Source: Cylicocyclus nassatus (lineage: Eukaryota > Nematoda > Chromadorea > Rhabditida > Strongylidae). Taken from it: a stretch of 64,000 nt of DNA. The first letter of the stretch is position 1. Every line of letters starts with the position of its first letter. A program made the translations under genes and the position numbers. The notes under the pieces were generated by a model. The model was not told the origin of the DNA, ran no database searches, and worked only from the letters and a program-made list of their open reading frames with translations. The stretch covers positions 75,971,594 to 76,035,593 of the forward strand of contig CATQJL010000001.1 in assembly GCA_958299035.1 (NCBI GenBank), written 5' to 3'. Below, in pieces: positions 12,755-25,185 of this stretch.

Positions 12755-14783
12755 CGGAGGCCAGCTCTTCACACAACTCGACTTAGCCGAAGCTTATTTG
12801 CAAGTGGAAGTCGAAGAAGCATCGAAGGAGATGTTAACCATCAATACGCACAAGGGATTGTATCGTTACAATCGCCTACCATTCGAAGTGAAATCCGCTC
12901 CCGGTATCCTCCAGCAGATAATGGATGCGATGATAAGCGGACTGGAAGGCGTAGCCGCTTATCTTGATGATATCATCATCACAGGAAAGATTTATGAAGA
13001 ACATCGCAAAAACTTAGAATCGTTGTTCAGGCGTACTAAGGACTACGGATTCCACGTCAGACTGGAAAAGTGTAGCTTCCTGATGCCAGAAATCTGTTAC
13101 CTCAATTGCATTATCGACAGAAATGGACGCCGTCCGGACCCAAAGAAGATTGAGGTCATCAACAAAATGCCAGCACGGAAGAACATAGCGGATGTTCGCT
13201 CATTCCTTGGTATGATCAATTACTATGGATCGTTCGTATCGGAAATGCGCCAGCTGCGTGCGCCCCTGGACGAACTTTTGAAGAAGAACGCACACTTCAA
13301 ATGGACTGAAGAATGCGACAAGGCATTCAAGCACGCCAAGGAAATTTTAGCTTCGGATCTCCTACTTGCACACTTTAATCCGAGTTTGCAGATAGTCGTT
13401 GCCGCCGACGCGTCAGATTATGGAATTGGAGCAGTAATCTCGCATAAGATGCCGGACGGAACTGAAAAAGCTATCTGTCACGCAAGCCGAAGTCTCACTG
13501 CCGCAGAGAAGAATTACGGGCAGATTGAGAAGGAAGGACTTGCATTGGTCTTTGCAGTCCGTAAGTTCCATCGCTACATTTATGGACGTCGATTCAGATT
13601 GCTGACCGACCACAAGCCACTGCTGCATATCTTTGGACCGAAGAAGATGGTGCCGGTGTATACAGCAAACAGGTTACAGCGATGGAAACTGATTCTCCTT
13701 GCATACGACTTCGACCTGGAGTACCGGAAAACGACGGAGTTTGGACAAGCCGATGCCCTATCTCGACTGATCCCTCCAAGACCATTGCAAACCAAGGACG
13801 TCATGATTGCAAAGATTGAAGAAGATGTGCGAGCTGTTCAAGCTGAAGCGATACGAGCGTTACCAGTTACCAGGAGTAAGATTGAAGAGGAAACCGGTAA
13901 GGACGAAATCATTATGCAGATCATACGAATGCTGAAATCGGGAGCATGGCCGTCCAAACCGAAAGAAGAGTTCAGCAGTTGGAAAGCACTGAGTGAGAAC
14001 TTGTCAGTGCAGAATGGTTGCTTGTACTTTGGCCACAGGATAGTCATTCCATCCTCACTGCGATCAGCAGTCATGAAGCATTTACACGAGGGACACCCAG
14101 GAATGACACGAATGAAGATGCTTGCAAGAGGTTTTGCATACTGGATGGGCATCAACAGAAAGATCGAGGATTCAGTCCGTCGATGCAGGGAGTGCCAGGA
14201 AGCTGCCAAGATGCCAGTCAAGACAGTGCTCAATTCGTGGAAGATGGAAGAAAAGCCATGCAACCGAATCCACATTGACTATGCAGGACCATTAAATGGA
14301 AAGATGTATCTTGTCGTAGTCGATGCGTACTCGAAATGGCTGGAAGTGCTGGAAATGTCGTCATCGTCAACTACAACTACCTTGAAAGAACTTAGGTTGC
14401 TATTCGCTCTATTTGGAAAACCGCGAGTAATCGTGTCGGATAACGGAACTCAGTTCACAGCAAAGGAGTTTCAAAACTTTTGTGAAGAGCGAGGAATCCA
14501 GCACTTGCGTTCGCCCCCATTCCATCCACAATCAAACGGACAAGCGGAAAGGTTTGAGGATATCTTTAAGAGAACCTTCCAGAAAATTAAGGAGGGAGGA
14601 ACGACAGAGAAGCTTGCCGAGTTCCTGCAGTCGTATCGACGAACGCATTGTACAACTGCTCCAGAACAACGTTCACCTGCCGAACTGCTGCTGGGACGTC
14701 AGATGAGGACACCGCTGTCGCTGTTGAATGAAGATTTTGAAGAAGAAGGAAAGATAGGCAAAAACCATGGAGAAGCAGTTTAA
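12755..14783 (+). pseudogene. Gypsy-like RT, RNase H and integrase
   Basis: Continues the polyprotein in the next frame. RT palm motifs are LFTQLDLAEAYLQ and the catalytic YLDDIIITG (nt ~12960). RNase H has VVAADASDYGIGAVI (nt ~13400) and LTDHKPL. Integrase has the HHCC zinc domain (HEGHPGMTRMK to CRECQ, nt 14080-14200), then the DDE core: HIDYAGP, VSDNGTQF and PQSNGQAERF. A second frame change near 14760-14780 cuts off the C-terminal domain, which continues in another frame to 15166. The open frame overlaps the upstream one from nt 12615; the coding part proper begins after the break. Confidence 0.85.
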
Positions 14784-14791
14784 CCGCCACC

Positions 14792-15166
14792 ATGGAACAC
14801 GAAGGAAAGCGTACCAGCCAGAAGAAGCCGTGTGGGTACTGTGATTTTCGCTCTGAATGTGAAAAATGGATTCCAGCACGAGTAAAGGAACGCTATGGAG
14901 AAGCGCTCTATGACGTGCTTACGGAAGATGGAGAGTTATGGAGACGTCATGCGAACCAGATGCGCCGCGCCGCAAGTATGGATCGACATCGTGACTCAAC
15001 ACCGTCCATCCCCGACGAAGACCGACGTAACAATGGTATGGATGCTGCTGAACACCAAGCCACCTCGTCTACGCCACCGACATCAACCAGATCAAGTCGC
15101 CGTCGTCGCCCACCAGAACGTCTACAAGTAGATCTTTATTATAAGATGTACCGTTATTCATCTTAG
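14792..15166 (+). pseudogene. C-terminal part of the gypsy-like integrase
   Basis: The region reading WIPARVKERYGEALYDV and LWRRHANQMRR is the SH3-like or chromo-like tail usual at the end of gypsy integrases. A basic, Ser/Thr-rich end with SSRRRRPPERL follows and stops at 15166, eight bases before the LTR. The first ~25 residues of this frame are out of register; the homologous frame in that stretch is a different one and contains a TGA. Confidence 0.6.
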
Positions 15167-15174
15167 GAGGGAGG

Positions 15175-15392
15175 TGTTGTAGAGCCGTCCCTTATACTGG
15201 AACTTGCTCACTCACTATAGGCTAGGTCGATATGGTCTCTGTGGTCGCGGCGTACCCGCCGCACCTTGATATATTTGTGTGTGTTGTTCTCTAGTTATTC
15301 CTAGTGAACCCGCGGCACATACGCCGACGTGTATAGGGGGAATCTTTGTGTTTTTCTAATAAATCGTCAACGACTCAACGCGTTCTACTACA
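15175..15392 (+). repeat. 3' LTR of the gypsy-like element
   Basis: Begins TGTTGTAG right after the purine tract and ends CTACTACA, so the two ends are near inverted copies bounded by TG and CA. It contains an AATAAA (about 15357-15362) near its right side. The length, 218 bp, is inferred from the end motifs only, since the partner LTR was not found. Confidence 0.65.
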
Positions 15393-16167
15393 GATTCCCT
15401 CATCGCAGCAGATCTGAAAAGAAGTAAGTGTCAGTGGAAGCGTCTTGTCGAGGTCAATCCAAATCTGGCCTCCGTATCTGCTCGGAGTTCTCTAGAAGAA
15501 GTTTGTGCGTTGTGTCCAATGGCAAAGTTCATGGCACCTTCCCAAGAACTAATGGTTTGATGGTTTATCAGCACTTATTTATGTTTCTGGTTAATATGTG
15601 CATTGCTTGCAGTCAGCACACTAACAGCTTGCCACCTATGCACCCCTAAGCGGAGTTAAACGCACATCATGCATCAAACCGCTCATAGCCTCCTCCAGAG
15701 AATTCCGCAACATATACGGAAGGTAGATTCGTAGTCAGCTCATCCGGATGCATCTAACTATGTGCGGACCAATTCTTCTCTGCGATTGGGGATGTTGTAA
15801 GGGAGATTGATAATTCGTTTTATACTGTAGATCAGATTTGGAGCCAGCTCTACAGGATAGAAACTAAAGGTCGGCAAAAGCTTTGTAGAACGACAGAACG
15901 ACCAAAAGGTGTGTACTTACATTAGAGATACCCTGTATTTATCCCATCAGTGGCGTACCCAGGACTTCCGCTCGCAGGGAAGGGGGTACAAAAAAATTTT
16001 GAGTTTTTCCTGTGCAGTGCTGTGCTAATCTGTGCTTAATTATTTCAATGATATCTCAAAAGCTTGGATGTAGGGATCTGGAAATGGTTACACCTAGTAA
16101 GTGAACATGCCGGTGTTTGATCAGCACTTCTGGCAGTGGTGTTAAAGGGGAAGGGGTCATTAAAGTA

Positions 16168-17167
16168 TTAGGTCGTTCCGAAAGTAATGTCGCTTTTTTC
16201 AAATGAATGTCACATTTCAAGGAATCAAGATTTTCAAGAGATCTTAAGAGTTTTCGATACAGCATTTCATTCTCTATCTAATGTTTGTAATTTCAATGCA
16301 TAATGTTCAATGATCCCTCGAGAAATTACCAAAACATGCGACTCATACTTTTCGCCATGGTCAAGTTAAACTATTTTTCTAAACCTTTGCACCTATTCTC
16401 CGAACAAGTACAAGCAGGTAGATAGGGCAAATCCTATAGGACGCAGTTGATTATTTTCTTTCCCTTAGCTTGCTTCTTATACTTTCCGGCACCAATTTTT
16501 CAATGCCATCAAATTCCATATTTGGTCAACTCAAACCTCACTGAACAACAATCGGCAAGCAGCTCGGGGTGTCATTTGACGCCGCTTTAGCCTTTTTTTG
16601 TTTCCGATTCATCAAGTTTTCAGGGATAAGACCATCATAATTCAGGTTTTCCAGGGCACCCTAGGCTGTACCCGAAATTTTCGAAAGTTGCTAATCTAAA
16701 GAGGTAAACGCTCATTTGCTCTGTAAAATTAGTGTCAAACCATAATCCATCTTTGTAAGTTTCAAAATCCAAAGATTTACTGGTGTTTGATGCATTTGTC
16801 TAAGACGAGCCTGCTAAAATTCGGTGGTTCTATCAAAAAATCTATACAAAAATTATGACGAGCTGTGGAAAGTAGAAAAAAGTTGTGCTGTTTCCTGTAG
16901 GTTTGCTCTATCCATCCATTACCTGGACTCCTTTCGAGGGTTGTAATAAAGACTTAGAAAAATTTTGAAACTTGGCCTTCTCAAAAGCATGGGTCACAAA
17001 TTTTGACAATCCTTCGAGAAGCTATTGGATTTTGTGCAGTGATTATACAACCATTAGAAAGAGAATGAAATACTGCATCTTAGGCTACCAAAATCTCTTT
17101 CATATCTTTGTTCCACGAGGTGTGATGTACGTTTGAAAAAAGCGACATTACTTTCGGAACGACCTAA
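16168..17167. mobile_element. Mariner-like noncoding element, 1.0 kb
   Basis: The ends are inverted: TTAGGTCGTTCCGAAAGTAATGTCGC at 16168 and its exact complement ending at 17167, each flanked by TA (16166-16167 and 17168-17169), the duplication made by Tc1/mariner transposases. No transposase frame or DDE motif is seen inside, so it is non-autonomous. Confidence 0.85.
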
Positions 17168-17800
17168 TACATCAAGAGGACCGAGCGCCTGGTCAAGGCA
17201 TGGCACAGATCGAATGGAAGCAGGATGGACTTTGTTTATAAGAGCAAAAGCAAAGGAACATCGTTTCGGGTGGGGGGGGGGGGGTTTCGCGAAGCCCCGA
17301 AAATAATTATGTACATACATTAATAACGAAGTATGTGAAGAAAACTGGAAATACGGTGTGCAAGACAGTTCAAACCACTTCGCAACCATTCAGTCAAGCA
17401 AAGGTAGGTCATTACACGATTAACGTGCTACATCGTGTCTTGCACAAAAAGCGCGCGCGAGTCAAAATCAACAAATGCTCATTTACAGCGTGAAGTGGTC
17501 AAATTCCAACATAGTTAACTTTGTTTCAGAGGTGAATTAGCTATCCGTTTTTGCACTTAAGACAAAGCACTACTCCTTCTTTGTCTACCTCAGGAATCCC
17601 GCTTCAGAAGACCTGCAAACTATGGAAGAAGCCAACCAAAATCTCGTCTTTCCCATTTTTCGCTTTTGATCGCTGTGCTTTCACTAAATATTCTTAGAGC
17701 TAAGAAGACAAATCAGGCTCCAAACAGTCCTATGGAATCTACAAGGTTTAGGCTATCGACTCATATAAATACTGTCTGCTAAAAATGTTTTTTGATATAG

Positions 17801-17873
17801 TTAATGGGGTGCGGCACTCCCCTTTAAAAGCTGCGGCTGCCGCAGCTTTTAAGGGGGTGTGCCGCACCCCCTT
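17801..17873. repeat. Palindrome, 73 bp
   Basis: GGGGTGCGGCACTCCCCTT pairs with its near-complement across a GC-rich centre (GCTGCGGCTGCCGCAGC). It is a strong hairpin. No gene adjoins it; likely a small foldback element. Confidence 0.6.
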
Positions 17874-19131
17874 AACTTGCCTTCAAAATCCAGAAAACGC
17901 TCTATTGCTAGTATGAGTATTGAGCACATAGCTTCTTCTTGCTACACTGGAAATTTGGAGCCGAACGCCCCACCCATAAGAAAACTATGGCCCTTTCAAT
18001 ATGCACATTCAGATCAAAATCAGCCGTCAAATTACGTGTGATTGTAAAGTGCAGTCACAGAAAATCGGGCATACAGCTCTCAGAAATCTAAAGACTCTCT
18101 AGAAAAGGATGGTGTCCTCCAGAATGTCACACTTTGAGGTCCAGAGGTTAAGAGGAGGAAGAAGGGGTCGTTTGAGGGCTTTCATGGGAGGGGGGGGGTC
18201 GAAAGATTTGTGCCTGACCTCTTTCTCAACTCTGGTAATGCTATCTTAGGTACATAGTTCAGGGGGGGGGGGTCTTATTAAGACAGCAATAAGGGGGGGG
18301 GGGGTCGTAACCAGCGATCGTGTGCCACACCCCTTGCTTGACCCTGATTATGTGTGAAGGTTTGAAACTTTTGTGAAGTAGTACTTTTTCAAACCGCACG
18401 ATCTGAGATTGTATGGAGCATATATTTTGTAAGTTCACATAAGTTTGGATTTTTCTCTCAAGGACGGATTTTTTCAAGAATCTGCCTTTGGGCTTCAAGC
18501 ATTTCATGTCGTTGCCTTTCAATTGTTTTTTGCCTTGATTCCCTCATAAATCGCTCTATTAGATATCGCGGTCCAATGTTGCGGTCATTTTATGACCCAT
18601 AATTTTCTTTTGAGGAAGTCAGTCGCCGAAGCTTTGCTCACTTCTGTAAGCGTAGGGCTAGGACATTTATTAGCAGTTTTTGAAAAACATCCAGCTGTTC
18701 AGTACGTAGAAAATCAGAAAATTCTACATTGCGGACTTTGAGACACACTGAAAAAATGTTGAAAAAACTGAGAGATTTTGAATTGAATTTTCTTCTTTCT
18801 CGCAAACTTCTTTGTCCGATCTTTTTAATGTATTTTGTACTACTGCTTGCGACTACAAGATAGGCCACTTATCATTCATGCTAAGAACTTTGAAAGAAGT
18901 TATGAATTGTCAAAAACAAGGTTTTAGCAGAAGAACCTTTTTTGTCTTTTGGTCCGTATTTCTCTTTCCGTTTATGGTTTGGGTACAAATGACTGTGCGC
19001 TGTATTGCGAAAGGTTTGCTGTTTCTGGGGGTTTTTACCGAATTTTGAAATGTGGATCTTTTAAAAAGTTATAGTACGTCAAAGTGAGAGTTCGCAAATC
19101 GGCCATTAGTTTTGCATCAACCTAATGCAGT

Positions 19132-19284
19132 ATGACTCCCGCAGAGAGGGAACTTGACGCCGACCTACGTAAACAGACTAGGGAGAGGAATCGAGGAAAA
19201 CCATCAAAAGAGTGGGTCGTCTACAGGGGAGAACTTAAACATATCACACAGCTTTCAAGGCGTCCCTTGCAGGGAAACGCATAA
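19132..19284 (+). pseudogene. ORF1 C-terminal fragment of the CR1-like element
   Basis: Fifty residues begin TPAERELDADLRKQTRERNR, continue with SKEWVVYRGEL and end at TAA 19282-19284. A charged, Arg-rich end with a W-V-x-Y-R-G-E block is typical of ORF1 tails in CR1-like elements. The upstream part of ORF1 is absent. Confidence 0.6.
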
Positions 19285-19286
19285 AC

Positions 19287-20035
19287 ATGCATGGTCTACT
19301 TGATCATATCTCTTTTTATCTATTTAATGCCCGTAGCCTGACTAACAAGATGCAACTACTTTATGCTTTTTTGCGTTTACACTTTCCTGATGTTCTTTGT
19401 GTGACTGAAACTTGGTTGAGCCCAAAATTTTTAGATTCAGAACTAGTAATTGATCTTCCCTACTCGATTTACCGGAAAGACCGCTTGGGAAGTAGAGGCG
19501 GTGGTGTATGCTGTTTGGTAAAAGATGACTTTCCAGTGCAACACATATCATATAAGCATACTATCAAATGCGGTCTTCTTTGCCTTGATATATTCTCAGT
19601 TCATACGCTATCGCCTCTAAGAATTATAGTGGTGTACAGACCCCCGTCTGCTACTACCACAGACGATGATGCTCTTATAAATGGAATCACTGATTTATGC
19701 TCCCTTCCAGTTGAATATATTGTAGTAGGCGATTCAATGTAGATGCAATCTTTCCATGTAGGCACCCACAAAACGAGCGTTTCCTCAACCTCTTCCTAAG
19801 CTTGAACCTAATTCAAAACGTGATGATTCCAACAAGAGGTAATTCAGCATTGGATCTAGTTTTCTCTAGTAGTGATATTGTGAAAAACTTGCACACTCGT
19901 GCTCCCTTTGGCTCATCCGATCACATGGTCGTAACAATTCAAACAAGTTTTTTATTCTCAAAAAACATTTTTTGCCTTTTCCTGTTTTCTTTAGAGCTGA
20001 TTATAACAAGATCAATAGCGCCCTTTCGTGCTTGA
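19287..20035 (+). pseudogene. CR1-like endonuclease domain, interrupted
   Basis: The start codon lies 2 nt after the ORF1 stop. Endonuclease motifs are FNARSLTNK, LCVTETWLSP, RGGGVCCLV and VVYRPPS. A stop after VVGD at 19740-19742 breaks the domain at the GDFN site. The end of the domain (SALDLVFSSS, then GSSDHMVV) reappears in the piece at 19802-20035. Confidence 0.7.
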
Positions 20036-20262
20036 ACTGGATGAGCATTTTCAAAGACTTTCACTCAGTCGACGAATTATTTTACCGATTCTGCAGGGAA
20101 TTATACCAAGTTTTTGCCAAATATGATCCATTTACGTTTGAGAAAGCTTCATACCACACTTAACCTCCACATATTCTCAATCTTCTTGAACAAAAATCAC
20201 GACTATTCTCTACTCTCCAAGAACCTCTGAAACACCCTTTCTATAAATAAGTTTGCTGTGAT

Positions 20263-21708
20263 TTGAACTACCACCTTAAGAAATTTCTTTGTAACTTCGA
20301 ACTCCGTCTTGCCAGAAAAGGCAGCAAAACGTTTTTCCGATATTTCAAAAAGAGAACTAAAAGTGTTACGAAATTACCAGCCTTGTCTGATTGTTCCGGA
20401 ATTCCTCTGGAAAATGACCAGGAGAGGGCGCAAGCTTTGGGTCTATTCTTTGCCACTGTATATGAAAACAATACCCAAAATGCTTCAGATTTTTTACCAG
20501 CTGTTCCATCCGTCGTTCGTGTCACCGAATCCTTTCAAGAATTACATATCAACGCTGATATCGTTTATGTAGTTATGAAAAAACTCAAATCCATGGTTTC
20601 AGCTACATATGATGGCATTCTACAAATTGTATACAGAAATTGTGCTGATTCTCTTTGTGTTCCTCTTTCATACATCTATAATGTATCTCTAACTCTGGGC
20701 TTAGTTCCCCAAATCTGGAAAGAAGCCCTTGTAACACCTACTCTTGAGAAGGAACGCAGTGATTCAGTGGCAGATTATCGACCCATTAGCATAATGCCCT
20801 CGGCTGGTAAGATTCGAGAGAGGATACTGTAGCGTAAACTTTACGAATGGTTCGAAGAAAATCATATACTATTACCAAACGAACAGCATGGTTTTCTTCC
20901 TGGATGTTCAACTACGACCTTACTTTTTGACTCTGTCTTTGACTGGACAACTGCACTCAATCATGGCAAATCAATTGATATTATCTATTTTGATCTTTCT
21001 AGAGCATTTGATAAAGTGAATCATGAAAAACTTGTAGCGAAACTTAAAAACTACGGTATTCGAGGACCTGTTCTCTCTTGGTTATCATCATACCTCCATG
21101 AAAGAGGAATCACCGTTCGTGTTGGATTTAACTATTCCAATCGATACCATTGCAGTAGCGGTGTACCACAAGGTGGTATTCTTTCGCCTCTCTTATTTTT
21201 GATCTATGTTGCCGAGTTACCTGCTTATTTGGAGACTCATCCAGAACTCAAAACCCAAATGTTTGCCGATGATATTGAGATTTATTTTTGTTATGAACAA
21301 ACTCAACAAGCCGTGGCTTTCAAAGCACTTTCGTCTTCAATTCACAAAATGGCTTTATGGTCTGAAGAATGGAACCTTCCGGTAAATCCGGCAAAGACTA
21401 CAGTAATGCACCTCGGTGACTCTCCTCGTTGCACGTACTACTACAATGGTACTGAGCTCAAAACGTCTAACCTTGCAAGAGATCTTGATGTAATGATTGA
21501 TAAATCGCTTACGTTTTCCTCGCACCTTGATTTAGTCTTAAAAGAATCGTATTCTGTTCTCTTCACTATCCTGAGAAGCATACATAGCAAAGATCCTAAT
21601 GTTTTTCTAACTTTATATAAAAGTTACGTTTTACCACTCGTTGAATACGGGTGTATGTCAAGAGGCGCGATTTTTATTGCCAGCTGGACATCAAATTGCA
21701 CATTTTAA
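20263..21708 (+). pseudogene. CR1-like reverse transcriptase, interrupted
   Basis: The linker and RT thumb/fingers lie at 20263-20832 (ADYRPISIMPSAGKI), ending at TAG 20830-20832. The same frame reopens and carries EQHGFLPGCSTT, FDLSRAFDKVNH, GVPQGGILSPLLF and the catalytic FADDIEI (nt ~21264). It stops at 21708, before the usual C-terminal region, with a few unrelated residues at the end. The enzyme cannot be functional in this copy. Confidence 0.75.
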
Positions 21709-22372
21709 ATGTTTAACAATGTTCTAGGGGCCTTTCAAATTTCTGAGAAATTATTGAAGGTCGTTGCATGAGCTGTCTGATTTTGTCATCTAAAAAAATA
21801 TCCACAACAGAAACATTGGAGGTCAAAAACTCACGAAAATGCAAATAATGGCAATTTCGTGAATATTTCGCTCATTTTTGCAGCAAAAGCCGCGAAACTT
21901 AGTGAGTGGTAACTTCGAAGAGCTAGTAAGCTAAACGACTTTCTCTGGAATTTTTTGAAAATTTGTGTAGTGCAGAAATGGGCTTTTAAGTTGGTGACAG
22001 CCAGAGAAATCGCGCGCCTCACTCTTGCTTATCTAAATCTGGTTAAAAAAAAGTGAGATAAAGCGAAAGTGATCAAGCCTGATTTATACACGGTACCCAA
22101 AGTCAGAAAAGTAAAAACTATTCAAAGTAGTCAATTTTACATGCTATGATTCCGATGTCATGTCATATTGGTGGGTAGTGTCAGACTGACTTCCAAAACT
22201 GAGTGCGGCTGTTATCTGAGGACATTTTTCTTTCTTCCAAAAATAATTATTTCAGGTTTCTGTCTTATGTTTACTTCTTTGTTGCTCTTTGAATGAGTAT
22301 TAATTGTATTCCATGATTTGTAAAGGCGCACTTCCTCTGCAATAAATATAATATAATAATATAAATACTTAT

Positions 22373-22598
22373 AGGGCTTATCAAATTGAGTGTCGTTTGC
22401 ACCGGCATCTCCATCTTCGCGCTGGAGTCTGCGTCTCTTCCGCAGGGCTGCTCTCTAAGCACTTTCCCAGGGCGAGCGTGGGAAAGGAGGAGCATCAATC
22501 GATTGGAAGTGATTAGGGAGCATGTACCGCAGAAGAGACGCAGAGCCCAGCGCGAAGATAGAGATGCTGTGCAAACGACACCCAATTTGATTAGCCCT
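22373..22598. mobile_element. Foldback MITE, 226 bp
   Basis: Starts AGGGCTTATCAAATTGAGTGTCG and ends with the complement (GACACCCAATTTGATTAGCCCT). The inner arms also pair (AGTCTGCGTCTCTTCCGC). AT-rich TA-containing flanks surround it. There is no coding content. Confidence 0.7.
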
Positions 22599-22923
22599 AT
22601 ACATAGGCTGTAAAAATGTGCAAGTGACTTGTTTATTCCTGAATAATTGAAAATAATTTCTGGAAATTTATAAAAATTCAAATTAGCTTTGTAATAAAAC
22701 TTTCGGGGGCATAGACAGCCACGCCCCTTTTTTTAGACTTCAGGGGTTATGCGCCAGCTAAAAATTTTAAGAGCGCCCCAAAAAAATTTTCAAAGCGTGG
22801 CCAAGAGCACGCACCTTCATTTAAAAAAAATTTTGCCGCCTCTTCCTCCGGACGGAAATCCTTGGGACTGCAACTGGTATCAAGGTAGGTCTGCTGTATA
22901 TTGAAGCATGTGAATGTCGTAAC

Positions 22924-23193
22924 CAGGGCTCGGCACGAGGTGGCTAGATGAAAATGGAAAAAACGAAGTCCTCCTTGACTTTTGGGAATTTTTACGAAGT
23001 TCCCTTTGACCCTCAACTAAATTTCCTCTAAAAACCTGAAAAATTCCCCAAAATCCCCCAAAAAACGAAACGTCGACTAAAAAAAACGTTGCCAATTTTG
23101 CGTCTCTCTTCGGTCACAAAAACGAAACCCCCTTTGCTTTTTGTCCCAAAAACGATATCCAGCTTGCTTGTAAGCCACCTGCGCCGAGCCCTG
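22924..23193. mobile_element. hAT-like MITE, 270 bp
   Basis: The ends are CAGGGCTCGGC and GCCGAGCCCTG. The flanking octamers GTCGTAAC and GTCATAGC agree at 6 of 8 positions, fitting a diverged 8-bp target duplication of the hAT superfamily. No transposase lies inside. Confidence 0.65.
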
Positions 23194-24661
23194 GTCATAG
23201 CTCGTAGAGGGAGGGAACTTAAATTCGAACGAAATCTTATTTCACATTTTGGCTTCCATTCTTGTAAAAGTCACTGATAATATTCAAGCTTGGTACAATG
23301 TTGTAGAGTTTGCTTTGGCATATTTCACGAATTGCTGCATGCTTCATTTAGTACTTCAAGGAAACTTCCTCTAGCAATGCCGACTTTCTCACCAACCTAA
23401 TAGCTGCGTATAGCACCTGTAAAAATTTGAAACAATTATGAAGCAATTTTCACAATCATTTTTGTAAAAGCACGTTCAACGGTGTAGATAGTATCTTAAA
23501 CTGCAGCAGAATGGAGAGCATGAAAAATTATATCAATGAACTTTGTAAGTTGATAAAAATTGGGGTCATATGAATATGTTGTTGAGTCCTTGCATTAGCA
23601 GAACATAAGATTAATCAAGTCATTTGTGTTGGTTCACATTTGTCCACATGCTTGTATCTCTATGGTTTCCTTTGGTATACCACTAGGGGAGCCGAATTTC
23701 CAAATTATGTACTTGAGAGAGTCAAAACCTACAAAATATGGTACTATGCTAGAAAAACAGATTCGTAGTGAAAAAAGCACCTTTATTGATGTTTCCTATA
23801 ACTTTTCCTTCAACAAAGGGTGTATCATTGGTGAGTATACAAAAAATTGAATTATACGCTGTAGGATCATTTTCCAGAGGCAGCATTACAATAGAACCGG
23901 AACTGAAATAGGTAAAGTACAATAATCATGTAAATTTCTTTAAATTTAGAAAGTAGGTTACAATACCTGCCAGGTCCTGTCCTTACATCTGTTTCCTTTA
24001 CTATTCCAGATAGTGTAGCAGCACGGCCGCCGCATCCATTTTTGAACTATAATTTATGCAGCGGTACGAGATATTTGGGGAGGTAAGGGGGGGGGAGGGG
24101 TAGAAACTTTTCCGGCTAACCGAGTATGCTTCAAAAAATGTCTACAAGCCTAATAAGAACGTTTTTAATTGAAAATAAATGATAGGAGTGGCGAAAAGAT
24201 TTTGAAAAATTTTTTGAGAGGTGTTTTTCCTTTTTTAGTTGTACTATCTGTGTCGAAAAGAAAGAAAATTCTTCTGCAAATTTGCACCGTACACTAAGTG
24301 TAGGTTTTACGAAGCAGTTGCTGCATTTTTGCTTTTCTGCGAATCGTGAACCGTTGTACCTAATTTTTGAAAAGGATGTAAAAAGAATGACTTACCCTAT
24401 AATCACCAGAAGAAATTATTCCTCTTTCCGAATCTATGGCGTATAAAGGTGCACCTTCAAAACTTGTGCGAAATTCTCAATAAAGTCATTGATAGCAAGA
24501 TTTAGTCAACTCCCAAATAAGTTGACCAACTTGTTTCATATCTTGGACCATCGCCTCTACACAAATTTACAAAATTTTGAACCAGTTGATAACTGGCTTT
24601 CCGGTCGAGTCGGGCTTCTAATCTGAGAAGGCCATTTCAAACGCTGTCAGTTCAGCAAAAA

Positions 24662-25185
24662 ATGCTACAACCTATCGATGATTGGCCCGCCTTTGTATCC
24701 AATTTCCATGAAGATCCATGGATCCATAGCACAATATGGAATCGGGATACGAGTTCTCTGCGTAACATTTTTGGGCTTCATCCTCACACTCAAATAGGGC
24801 TTACCATGTCAGTAACTGGCGCAGTGGCCTCTGAAATCAGTCCAAGTAGTGAGGTCATCATAGCTGAAGGTTTAGCTACTCGCGAGAGGGTTAGTAAGAC
24901 ATTGGTCTTAACTACAGAAAATGCTAGCTATTTACTAATCAACATGAAATGATAGCGCTTTTGATCAAACTTCCATCTATCAAAACTTCCACTAATCTAT
25001 CTTCAAAAGTCGGTCGAAAAAAAGCGCCTTCCAAAGTATTAGTGCAGACTACAGCATTTCTTTCCGTTTTTATGCATAATTTTCCTATTCAAAGATTGCA
25101 AAGATTGCCCCTCTTTTGGCATAACGGTCTTTTTATAACGTGCCATACCAAAGCTGTGCAAGAAGAGCTTCTATCGGAAGATTAG
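24662..25185 (+). pseudogene. Possible TatD-like hydrolase remnant
   Basis: Two open stretches (24662-24952 and 24949-25185) together hold IFGLHPH, a form of the GxHPH signature of TatD metal-dependent DNases, and later LQRLPLFWHN, which could match the L-P-L-V-x-H block. The order and rough spacing fit, but the metal-binding residues at the N-terminus and the GE-x-GLD motif are not visible, and the two frames differ by one base. It is a weak call; an unrelated chance match is possible. Confidence 0.2.

Larger units (their letters stand above)
10650..15392 (+). mobile_element. Ty3/gypsy-like LTR retrotransposon lacking a visible 5' LTR
   Basis: Gag, protease, RT, RNase H and integrase occur in gypsy order, followed by a purine tract (GAGGGAGG, 15167-15174) and a 3' LTR (15175-15392). 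I could not find the LTR sequence again upstream, so the 5' end is truncated, rearranged or too diverged to see; the left boundary is approximate. At least two frame breaks make this copy defective. Confidence 0.85.
19132..21708 (+). mobile_element. CR1-like non-LTR retrotransposon, decayed
   Basis: A 5'-truncated element. It opens with the tail of ORF1, then an endonuclease/RT ORF2 broken at several points, and fades out at 21708 after the RT without an intact 3' end. The domain order and the overlap-free, 2-nt spacing of ORF1 to ORF2 fit the CR1/jockey group. Confidence 0.8.
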
